Assembly: GCA_021794355.1 (NCBI GenBank)
Contig: JAJYRA010000043.1
Coordinates: 1-43,466, forward strand
Origin: Thermoplasmata archaeon
Lineage (GTDB): Archaea; Thermoplasmatota; Thermoplasmata; Thermoplasmatales; Thermoplasmataceae
DNA: 43,466 nt
Direction of reading: 5' to 3'
In this document: one piece after another, positions 36,454-43,466 of the stretch
Numbering within the stretch: position 1 is the first letter of the stretch
Layout: every line of letters begins with the position of its first letter
Translations under genes and position numbers: made by a program
Notes under the pieces: model-generated
Database searches by the model: none
The model's input: only the letters and a program-made list of their open reading frames with translations
Told to the model about the DNA's origin: nothing

Positions 36454-38274
36454 ATGACAGAATCATCTGAAAATAAGGGAGAGTTGGGCAGGCATCTTAC
36501 ATTCAAGGATGTCTTCTTTCTCTCCTTTGGAGGAATGTCCCCACTTTTAAGCATTCTCACCTATGGTGCATTTGCCATAACCCTCGCAGGAAATGACGCT
36601 CCCATTGTCATGATTATAGGAACACTACTTGTTCTTGTAAATGGGCTTTCAGTCACACAGCTTTCCAAGAGGTTTTCCACTTCCGGTGGTTACTACACCT
36701 ACGCCTTTCAGGCCCTTTCAGCCAGGATAGGTTTCGACACAGGCTGGATGTACATGTTCTATTCAGTACTATACGGACTGGCCTATCTTGTTGGTGGAAT
36801 ATTCATAATAACAACCGTTCTTGGGATTTCCGGTTATCTTGCCTTCCTCCTGATCATGGTGCCATCCATAACCTTCCTCATCGTTGGAATTTCAGCCTCA
36901 GCAAAATATGCCCTGTTCGCAGTGATAATAGAGATTGGGCTTATGTTATCTATTGCCCTGTATTCATTTTATCTCACAAAGGGTGCAGCTTACATTCCCA
37001 ATCCTTCAGTTTATCCCATATCCGGTGGTGATTTTGTTCTGGGCATCCTGTTTGCCATGGGAATACCAACCGGATACGGATCAATTGCCCCTGTATCTGG
37101 GGAAGTCAAGGACCCAAAGAAGGTTGTGGGTAGAAGCGTAATATCCGTAATTCTCATTGGAGGCACTCTTGCTACATTCATGATTTACGCCATAGCCAAT
37201 CTTCTGTTGCAAAATCATCTGGTCATTCCTGTAGCAGATAAACTGCCTGTTATCGGTATTCTTAAAAATGATTTTGGCGGTTTAAGCACATTTTTCTATT
37301 TTGCCGTTGCCATTGCAACAATAAACGATTCCATACTGGCCATACTTTCCTTTGGATCTGCGGCAACCCGTACACTTTTCAGGATGGGTTATGACAGGAC
37401 GCTTCCAGGTGTATTTGGAAAGAAATTCAAGGATAAACCTCTTGTGGCAACGCTTTTCGTCAGTGCAATTATGATTATTATACCCGTTCTTCTTATGAGC
37501 AATATATCCACTGAAACTGCGTTTATAATACTGGGAACAATTTCAGCAATGGGTGGACTATTCATACATGTAAGTGCTAATTTTTCCCTCATAAGGATTG
37601 GATTTAGAAGAGGAAGGAGACTGGCACAGAGGGCAAAGGGAACAGTCCTGTCATATGTGTCTGACTACAGGGAGTTTATACTTGCCTTAACGGGTGCCGT
37701 AATAAGCTCCATAGTTCTGGTATATTCTGCATATTCTACCGTACCTGTTTACACAACTATTTTCCTGGTATGGATAGTAATAGGATTTATTCTATCTGAG
37801 GTGAAGGGAATCATAGGAAAAACCCCCTATGACGCGGATGTGAGCAAGGAAGGGATCATAGTTGCACAGAACCTCATAAACGTGGTGGTTTCAGATGTTG
37901 TGAAACAGGAAAAGGAGGCCATGGTTTCCCTAAATGATTCCCTCAGGGACGTGCTCAATGGATTACTTTCCAGGAATCTTCCAGCTGCCATAGTCGTGGA
38001 TAAGGATCAGAAACCTGTGGGTAGACTGGAAGTCATAAATCTCCTGCTACTGCCAAAGAGTACGATAGACAGGGGACTGGTAAAGCAGACGCACCTTGAA
38101 AGGAGCGTGAATATTAAGGGAGGCGAGAATGTTGCAGATGCAATCAGGATCCTTAAGGAAAACAACATCAACATTCTTACGGTGGTGGATGGTGTTGGAA
38201 AGGCAACCGGAACAATAAACGAGAGGGACGTTCTGGCAAAACTAAGTGAGGTAAACAGGCCGGAAATTGATTGA
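36454..38274 (+). CDS. APC-family amino acid permease with C-terminal CBS domains
   Basis: A 606-aa transporter. About 12 membrane helices occupy residues 20-445 with the LeuT-type APC pattern: FGGMSPLLSILTYGAF in helix 1, PTGYGSIAPVSGEVKDPKK near helix 6 and FGSAATRTLFRMGYDRTLPG before helix 9. The last 140 residues lie in the cytoplasm and form a CBS pair, with the typical strands AAIVVDKDQKPVGRLEVINL and INILTVVDGVGKATGTINER. CBS pairs often bind adenosine nucleotides, so transport may respond to energy or ligand status. The wHTH gene converges on it. Substrate is unknown. Confidence 0.9.
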   Translation: MTESSENKGELGRHLTFKDVFFLSFGGMSPLLSILTYGAFAITLAGNDAPIVMIIGTLLVLVNGLSVTQLSKRFSTSGGYYTYAFQALSARIGFDTGWMYMFYSVLYGLAYLVGGIFIITTVLGISGYLAFLLIMVPSITFLIVGISASAKYALFAVIIEIGLMLSIALYSFYLTKGAAYIPNPSVYPISGGDFVLGILFAMGIPTGYGSIAPVSGEVKDPKKVVGRSVISVILIGGTLATFMIYAIANLLLQNHLVIPVADKLPVIGILKNDFGGLSTFFYFAVAIATINDSILAILSFGSAATRTLFRMGYDRTLPGVFGKKFKDKPLVATLFVSAIMIIIPVLLMSNISTETAFIILGTISAMGGLFIHVSANFSLIRIGFRRGRRLAQRAKGTVLSYVSDYREFILALTGAVISSIVLVYSAYSTVPVYTTIFLVWIVIGFILSEVKGIIGKTPYDADVSKEGIIVAQNLINVVVSDVVKQEKEAMVSLNDSLRDVLNGLLSRNLPAAIVVDKDQKPVGRLEVINLLLLPKSTIDRGLVKQTHLERSVNIKGGENVADAIRILKENNINILTVVDGVGKATGTINERDVLAKLSEVNRPEID

Positions 38275-38301
38275 TATTATCTTGATAACTCAATCATGAA
38301 G

Positions 38302-38793
38302 TCAACGTTTCAAGACGCCGATCCTCAATCCTTCCTTAAATATTTCCTCACCGGTAGGGGTAATTTTTCCTTTTCTATCTATGATCCAGAATTTAATCAA
38401 CTCCTCCCTGAGCACATAATCTTCCGGCACAATTTCCTTCCTGAGGAATATGTTGAGTGCAGATATATCCATGGTTTCAAGATACAATTTTGGGGTGATA
38501 TCATTAAGCAATCCGGTTCCTGTCTTCGTTATGGAATAATAGGTATGATGCTTGTGAACTTCGCTGCTCTTTTTCAGCTTTGCTGCGGTTCTCTTTACCG
38601 AGGTGTTCCTGTAAATGGTTACTGCATCAATTTCCTTCAGGTATTTAAGGCAATTATTTACCACATCCATCCTTATTTCAGTGTATTTGGTGATATTTTT
38701 TGCATAATCAACCTTGGCAAGTTGCATATGTTTCAGGACCCTCAACACATCCTGATCCGAAATTATTCCCTTCAGTAGTTTTGGATCGTTCAA
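38302..38793 (-). CDS. winged-helix regulator (DUF2250-like)
   Basis: A 163-aa protein whose first half has a winged-helix pattern: DQDVLRVLKHMQLAKVDYA, then TEIRMDVVNNCLKYLKEIDA as the probable recognition region, and a wing with HHTYYSITKTGTGLLNDI. The second half has another HTH-like stretch (FWIIDRKGKITPTGEEIFKE). Such archaeal DUF2250-like proteins are regulators of unknown targets. It converges with the APC gene, with 27 bp between. The start ATG 38793 has no clear ribosome site. Confidence 0.72.
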   Translation of the reverse strand: MNDPKLLKGIISDQDVLRVLKHMQLAKVDYAKNITKYTEIRMDVVNNCLKYLKEIDAVTIYRNTSVKRTAAKLKKSSEVHKHHTYYSITKTGTGLLNDITPKLYLETMDISALNIFLRKEIVPEDYVLREELIKFWIIDRKGKITPTGEEIFKEGLRIGVLKR

Positions 38794-38861
38794 CGGAATG
38801 GATCATTCAAACGTAACATATTTCCTTTTTCCACTTACACACCTGTGCTTATTCATTGGTG

Positions 38862-39122
38862 ATGATTTCAGGAAAATATCCAGAAATCACAGGTAGATCA
38901 CGGTTCATGGCAACAGTGCACTTCACTGAAGTGAGTGGAAAAACGATCAGCATTGCAAGAGATATAAGCGAGAAGAAGATCCGGTACAGATGGTCTGAAA
39001 AACACATCTGCAGAAGAACTGGAAGATCACCGACAGCAAGGGAGATGGTAATTCACGTCGATCCCGATTCATTTCTTCCCATCATTGATTCTGTGAAGGA
39101 ATCCAGAACCATTACAGAATAG
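38862..39122 (+). CDS. hypothetical protein, 86 aa
   Basis: Not recognised. It is basic and soluble, with strand-rich segments (MATVHFTEVSGKTISIARDI, MVIHVDPDSFLPIIDSVKES) around a central Arg/His/Cys part (KKIRYRWSEKHICRRTGRS). In-frame TTG and GTG codons directly precede the ATG at 38862. GGTG just upstream gives weak ribosome-site support. It is transcribed alone, divergent from the DUF2250-like regulator, so control by that regulator is possible. Confidence 0.45.
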   Translation: MISGKYPEITGRSRFMATVHFTEVSGKTISIARDISEKKIRYRWSEKHICRRTGRSPTAREMVIHVDPDSFLPIIDSVKESRTITE

Positions 39123-39220
39123 GAGATTGATAACTCCAGAAAACCAATAAGGCCTGAGCACATTCCGATGACATATTTCTAATCGGCCCAAATTATTAAT
39201 AGCATAATTCGTTTTCATAA

Positions 39221-39616
39221 ATGATACGCATGAATCGAAACATAAAAGCGATCAGAATATTCGCTGCAGCGTTAGCGATTCTATGGGCAGGCATACATAT
39301 GACACTGGCCTCAATTAAGGTTCCAAGTGCGTTTGCAACGGAGATCTACGACCCAACCTTCGGAGTATTCGCTGCCCTCAGTATACTTGCGGCAATGCTT
39401 TTCATACAGGGGATGAGATCATACTATCCTGCCATTGCGGCACTTTACACCTTTGATTTATTATTGCTGATAGAAACCAGGGTCGGCCCAGCACCCTTCC
39501 TTGGAGTCAAACTGCCTGTACTGCCATCTGTGATCCTGACAATTGTGCTCGATATTATTCTGATTCCGGTAACATTGGGATTGTTCAAGTTGGAACCAAA
39601 ATATGAAAAAAGTTAG
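39221..39616 (+). CDS. four-helix membrane protein, 131 aa
   Basis: Four hydrophobic segments are clear (about residues 11-30, 45-62, 68-86 and 100-122), with a short polar loop (ETRVGPAPFLGVKLP) between the last two. No conserved motif I recognise. An AATTATTAA box about 25-32 bases ahead supports a leaderless start at ATG 39221; ATG 39230 is an alternative. It is followed by a gap of about 290 bp with no supported gene. Confidence 0.65.
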   Translation: MIRMNRNIKAIRIFAAALAILWAGIHMTLASIKVPSAFATEIYDPTFGVFAALSILAAMLFIQGMRSYYPAIAALYTFDLLLLIETRVGPAPFLGVKLPVLPSVILTIVLDIILIPVTLGLFKLEPKYEKS

Positions 39617-39910
39617 GCTTGATGGCCCTATTATTTCACTTTTTTTAATTCAACTTCATACGCCCTTATAACAATTGGAGTTACCACCATACGCAACATT
39701 GCAAACTGAGGAAGTGCTTAATTCAGTCATGGGCAAAATAGAGGATGAAATCTCTGATCAGGAACGCATAATCAACCAGAAACTTTGACGGAGATTATAT
39801 GATTTCGTATCATTTTTAGAATTTGTTTCATTTTATATGTCCTGGATTAATTGAAATTCTGGAAGAGACTTTTTTTTACCGGAATAAGGACCATGCGTTG
39901 ATTTATGAAT
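39617..39910. other. non-coding gap, possible remnant
   Basis: I see no supported gene. A short plus-strand frame from TTG near 39678 to TGA near 39788 encodes a charged 37-residue peptide (ending MGKIEDEISDQERIINQKL) and could be a remnant. Oligo-T tracts near 39640 and 39870 may end the flanking genes. Confidence 0.35.
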
Positions 39911-40672
39911 TTATATAGTTGTTAGAATGGTTATACCCTCCAGGATTGAAACCGCAAAGAATACAGACCCCAGGAAGTAGTAGATGGTACTGTCTTTCAT
40001 ACCCAGTGCTCTTCTTGCAAAATAAAAACCAGATATAAGGGAAACCGTTCCAATAATAATTCCACCAAGGAAATCTATGCTGTTAAGTATGGCATAGCCA
40101 GCTGTACCGCTTACTGCAGATACAAACATGGATAGGGTTGCCGTTCCCACCATTGTTTTTGGGTTCATTGTATAAAAGACCATCATAACGGCAATGAACA
40201 TTATGCCACCGCTGGTTCCAAGCGTTCCTGTCATTATACCAATTGGTACGCTTATAATAAAACCAAGAATGTAAGGGTGTGGAAATGATCTGTGTTTCAA
40301 GTTCAATCCAGATTTTGCCCTCTTGAAGGATTGCCATGCCATTATCAGTGCCATTAAAGTGAAAACGATTTCCAAAGGCATGTCACTTATAAAAATAGCA
40401 ATATGTGATCCTATCTGTGCACCCAAAAGCGCACCTCCTCCAAGAATCAATCCAATTCTCCAGTCAATCATCTTTCCTTTTGTGTAAACATATACGACCG
40501 ATGCTGTCGTGATAACATCCACCAGGAGGCTTGTACCCACCGCAATGTGGAATGAATGCCCAAGAAAGGTCATGGCCGGAACGACCACTATAACTCCGCT
40601 TGAACCGGTTATGCCTGTGAGAATTCCGGTGATTATACCTATTAATGTGTAGATTCCTATACTTTCCAGCAT
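39911..40672 (-). CDS. TauE/SafE-family membrane exporter
   Basis: A 253-aa membrane protein with about eight helices in two repeats. The repeated glycine-rich motifs GILTGITGSSGVIVVVPAM near the start and GIMTGTLGTSGGIMF in the second half are diagnostic of TauE/SafE (DUF81) anion exporters, which move sulfite or organosulfonates. It is the second gene of a unit with the MFS transporter, 5 bp after its stop, so the two probably respond to the same compound. Acidophiles that meet sulfur compounds would use such an exporter. Substrate is inferred from the family only. Confidence 0.88.
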   Translation of the reverse strand: MLESIGIYTLIGIITGILTGITGSSGVIVVVPAMTFLGHSFHIAVGTSLLVDVITTASVVYVYTKGKMIDWRIGLILGGGALLGAQIGSHIAIFISDMPLEIVFTLMALIMAWQSFKRAKSGLNLKHRSFPHPYILGFIISVPIGIMTGTLGTSGGIMFIAVMMVFYTMNPKTMVGTATLSMFVSAVSGTAGYAILNSIDFLGGIIIGTVSLISGFYFARRALGMKDSTIYYFLGSVFFAVSILEGITILTTI

Positions 40673-40677
40673 CTATT

Positions 40678-41904
40678 TTACCTCATCCCATTGGCCATCA
40701 GGCCAGCATCCGGTCTTTTTCTCAATCTGTACATGCTGATCACCCCTATGAGGGGGCCAAGACTCAGAAGGGAAAAAGCGTATTTCCAACCCACAATCGG
40801 AACAATATATCCTATTAAATCGATGGAACCAACTGTGATAAGAAAACCAACGGCCATTTGAAACGTCAGGGCACTTCCTGTAAATGTCGGAGGGCTCAAT
40901 TCAGTCACTGCTGTGGAGAACTGGGCTGAATCGGAGATTACTGTTATACCCCAGACAAAGGCAAGTGCAAATGTTACTATGGGCAACTGCCCAAACGTGA
41001 ATCCCACAATAACTGAGCATAGGCCACTTATGGACATTGAGAGAATTGTTTCTGCGGTTCTTCCTATCCTGTCCGCCAAAACCCCCCCTGTTATTGAACC
41101 TATTAACCCTGCCAGGCCTATAACCACAAAGGATCCTATGGTTGAATAGACAAACAGATTGGAGGTGGTGAAATAACTTTCCCAACTCAAATACAGGAAA
41201 GTTGGTATCCAGGTCCACATTGCATATAATTCCCACATATGTCCAAAATACCCAATATTATCATACATCAGCGATTTGTTCCTTATGACCCTGGATATAT
41301 GTTTCCATGAAAATGCCGGACGCTGATTCTTCACGGGAGGATCATGAAACCTGAATACAGAAATAATTGCTGCAAAAAAAGCCAGTCCAGAACTGGCGAA
41401 TATAAGACTTTGCCAGGATCCTGCCAAGGACAGACCCTCTACAAATTCAGGAAGTGCAGAACCAAGGGTCAGCCCACCTATAAGAAGGCCTATTGCAAAT
41501 CCTCTCCTTTGGGGAAACCATGATGATATGAACTGAACAGCCACAGGATAAATTCCAGCCAAAAATACTCCCGTTAGAAATCTCAAAATGAAGGCTAAGA
41601 TGATAAGATGCACCGAGAAGACAAATATAACATTGAAGGTTGATGCCAAACCAGCCGATAAGGAAAATATTGTTCTGGGGTTAAATCTATCCTGCAGACC
41701 AAGGGTAGCACTCAGGATAGCCCCTACCACAAATCCTATCTGCACCGATGATGTGATGAGGGGTGTTTCATTCCCCGTCAGATCCATCACTCCAGCAAGG
41801 GTGCCAGATACTGCTGATGCACTGAACCAAAGGCTCATTGCAAGAACTTCAGCTATAGTTACCCAGATTAGAACCGAGTTTTGTTCTTTTTTAATATTTT
41901 CCAT
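40678..41904 (-). CDS. MFS transporter
   Basis: A 408-aa major facilitator with 12 predicted helices. The loop after helix 2 reads LQDRFNPRTIF and the equivalent loop in the second half GGVLADRIGRTAETI, the two conserved MFS loops. Helix 5 begins GLLIGGLTLGSALP. It resembles cyanate/nitrate-type or organic-anion MFS proteins, and I cannot name a substrate. First gene of the unit with TauE/SafE. The HxlR-like gene on the same strand upstream is 208 bp away and may control it. Confidence 0.88.
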   Translation of the reverse strand: MENIKKEQNSVLIWVTIAEVLAMSLWFSASAVSGTLAGVMDLTGNETPLITSSVQIGFVVGAILSATLGLQDRFNPRTIFSLSAGLASTFNVIFVFSVHLIILAFILRFLTGVFLAGIYPVAVQFISSWFPQRRGFAIGLLIGGLTLGSALPEFVEGLSLAGSWQSLIFASSGLAFFAAIISVFRFHDPPVKNQRPAFSWKHISRVIRNKSLMYDNIGYFGHMWELYAMWTWIPTFLYLSWESYFTTSNLFVYSTIGSFVVIGLAGLIGSITGGVLADRIGRTAETILSMSISGLCSVIVGFTFGQLPIVTFALAFVWGITVISDSAQFSTAVTELSPPTFTGSALTFQMAVGFLITVGSIDLIGYIVPIVGWKYAFSLLSLGPLIGVISMYRLRKRPDAGLMANGMR

Positions 41905-42112
41905 ATCCGCTTAGATAAATCCCGTTTCCCTTTAACTCTGCGTTAAAACAATAGTTCAACTGACGTGTAACTGTTCGGCTTAAAGATTTTTTATCCATCA
42001 CTTTATCGATCAACACATTATTCATGCATATCAAATCTTAAGCGAAAGAACCTTAATAAATTGGGTAGTGGAAAAAGTTAAATCAGGTTTAAAGTTATGA
42101 ACCGCCATCGAT

Positions 42113-42481
42113 TTACCTGAAGTAACAGTTACAGTCAATCCACATAAAAAGTGGAATAAGTTTTTCCCTCAACTCTTTCCCTTTCTTTGTTAGTTCATAT
42201 TTTACTGAAACAGGGTACAGATTGTTCACTATTCTTTGAGTTATTCCTGCAGCATTCATTTCCTTAAGTCTCGCAGATAGAAGGTTTGATCTGGGGCATC
42301 CTACAGTTTTTTTAATCTCATTGAAATTAACTGAAGGAAAGTTTCCAAGCACGCCAATTATTAAAAGTGAGTATTTCTTTCCTAGTATCCTGAGCACATC
42401 TTCTGATTTCTCGATGTTGATTTCCCTGCCGTTGTGCATAATAGTGCAATTGTCAGGTCTCAAGGTGTGGGACTCTTCCAT
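42113..42481 (-). CDS. HxlR-like winged-helix regulator
   Basis: A 122-aa winged-helix protein with an N-terminal extension (two cysteines lie in the protein ends). The core GKKYSLLIIGVLGNFPSVNF, the recognition segment NEIKKTVGCPRSNLLSARLK and the wing VSVKYELTKKG follow HxlR order, though the CPV hallmark is absent. The C-terminus has a Cys-x-Cys (DCNCYFR), which could bind metal or sense redox state. It is upstream of the MFS-TauE/SafE unit on the same strand and is the likely regulator. ATG 42481 is probably leaderless. Confidence 0.75.
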   Translation of the reverse strand: MEESHTLRPDNCTIMHNGREINIEKSEDVLRILGKKYSLLIIGVLGNFPSVNFNEIKKTVGCPRSNLLSARLKEMNAAGITQRIVNNLYPVSVKYELTKKGKELREKLIPLFMWIDCNCYFR

Positions 42482-42628
42482 GTTTCACATATATTTCACG
42501 ATCTATTCAACTTGTTGGGTAATCACTCCACATTTTGTCACTATAAAGCTATCCGGAATTACGTGTAATCCTTAACCCATCATTTTCTGTGTAATACACC
42601 ATACCTATTTTTGTGTTAACATTCTCTC

Positions 42629-43278
42629 TGACGTTTCTTCTCTTCTGATAATGTGAAGAAGCTGAAGAAAAGACATCTCAGCTTCATCATACCGCTGAGA
42701 AGAAACTCGTCCCTTATTCCAGATTCTGGAGAATTCTCCGGCGTCTTCATGTATGACGGGAAACCTGTGAAATTCTGGAATCGTGAAAAGGGTGTGTATG
42801 TCTTTGAGGATCCGGTTCTGAAAAGTGAGGAGGAGAAGGATTACCTCATCCGGATACGTGACAATATAAGAAGCAAATCTTCATTCAATGAAATATCGGA
42901 AGATTTCGGAAAGTTATATTTCCTTACAGATTTGAAAGAACAGCCGGAAAGAATATACCGATTGTATAAACAGAGGGGGAATACGTGGAATATGCATTCA
43001 ACGTGTACAAGAACGATCTGGAGGCTGACAAATCCTATCTCAGGGACGACCACATGCTTTTCACATATATGTTCCTGAACCTTCTATCACCGTACCTGCA
43101 CTTCCAGATACTGAACATGATCGATGGGAAGTACAGTGTAAGATATGTTCTCCTGATCCTGTCAAGAATCAAGGTCTACCGTATGGAAAAGGGAGAGATC
43201 ATAAGTGAGATACCAAAGAAGGCAAACGATCTTGTGGCAAACTTGAAGATAGATCTGGACCTATTACGTAAAAAGTGA
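42629..43278 (+). pseudogene. IS1634/IS4-type transposase remnant, frameshifted
   Basis: Two overlapping frames together give the C-terminal half of a DDE transposase. The first includes KKRHLSFIIPLRRNSSLI and RIYRLYKQRG; the second continues EYAFNVYKNDLEADKSYLRD and FLNLLSPYLHFQILNMIDGK up to TGA 43276-43278. The switch is at a run of five Gs (42975-42979), where one extra G would restore a single frame. The left edge is broken inside what would be the DRGFFS-type motif, with a stop at 42629-42631. The N-terminal half is missing, so the element is dead. Confidence 0.8.
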
Positions 43279-43395
43279 TGAGTTAAGGTTTAACTTATAA
43301 AGTGATTAATTAAGGATTTACAGAAATTTACAACGTGAACAGAATGTTATTATGCGTGACACTAAATTTTTATATTTTGAAAATATCTTTAATAA

Positions 43396-43466
43396 TTGAA
43401 AATAACAAATAAATCGATCGGAATAACAGCAATATTGATAGTGATCTTGTTTTTGGGAACGGCAGT
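43396..43466 (+). CDS. start of a secreted or membrane protein (partial)
   Basis: A TTG at 43396 opens a frame that runs off the window edge: a short basic start (KITNKS) then a hydrophobic segment (IGITAILIVILFLGTA). It has the form of a signal peptide or N-terminal membrane anchor. A TTTTTATATTTTG box about 25-30 bases upstream fits a leaderless promoter. The frame is too short to name. Confidence 0.4.
   Translation, partial: MKITNKSIGITAILIVILFLGTA

Noticed and set aside
38296-38778. A 160-codon plus-strand frame opposite the DUF2250-like gene
   Set aside because: It is the antisense of a gene with a clear winged-helix pattern and reads as a low-complexity hydrophobic and aromatic mix.

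Overview
The window looks like chromosomal DNA of an acidophilic archaeon of the Thermoplasmatales type (Ferroplasma/Cuniculiplasma-like). This is an inference. It rests on many genes that start at or very near a TATA-like box with no Shine-Dalgarno site, on HxlR and CARF-wHTH regulators, on a fused archaeal NitT/TauT-like permease with a separately encoded AAA-associated C-terminal domain, and on the mix of M13, DUF45, SMP-30 and TauE/SafE genes. I saw no rRNA, tRNA or CRISPR array.

Layout. 1-1750: right end of an IS66-family element, one small gene, a small membrane protein and a long decayed stretch. 1755-4819: two overlapping MutS-like ATPase genes. 5169-8097: catalase-peroxidase KatG and a hypothetical gene. 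8199-15333: the most interesting part, a probable defence or nucleic-acid-processing cassette. It has a divergent CARF-winged-helix protein, then a tightly packed operon of NYN/PIN-like RNase, a CARF-only protein, an SF1 (Upf1/DNA2-like) helicase, an unknown 396-aa protein and a two-HKD phospholipase-D-type nuclease. 15334-17593: decayed sequence and a complete IS66-family element with 23-bp terminal inverted repeats. 17770-20850: debris and short genes, including a truncated regulator, a secreted protein, a gene with an in-frame stop and an MFS gene broken by a 65-bp duplication.

21237-28213: metabolic and proteolytic genes (SMP-30 lactonase, aldo/keto reductase, DUF45 and M13 metallopeptidases, SDR) and an orphan N6-adenine DNA methyltransferase. 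28844-30797: a methionine-salvage operon, mtnB-mtnD-mtnC, converging on an M24-fold protein with altered metal ligands. 32179-33215: divergent yceI and hxlR genes around a 90-bp tandem duplication. 33330-36172: ABC ATPase, fused permease and a convergent AAA_assoc_C protein. 36454-42481: an APC transporter with C-terminal CBS domains, wHTH regulators, small membrane proteins, and a TauE/SafE plus MFS exporter pair beside a second HxlR-like regulator. 42629-43278: a frameshifted DDE transposase remnant. The window ends inside a new secreted-protein gene.

Working model: 128-16050 is an accessory island bounded by two IS66 right/left ends in the same orientation and by two copies of a decayed repeat. 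Its main cargo is the CARF/NYN/helicase/PLD cassette, which has helicase plus PLD components like the Mokosh defence systems but adds two CARF sensors, an RNase and a new protein. Function is inferred, not shown.
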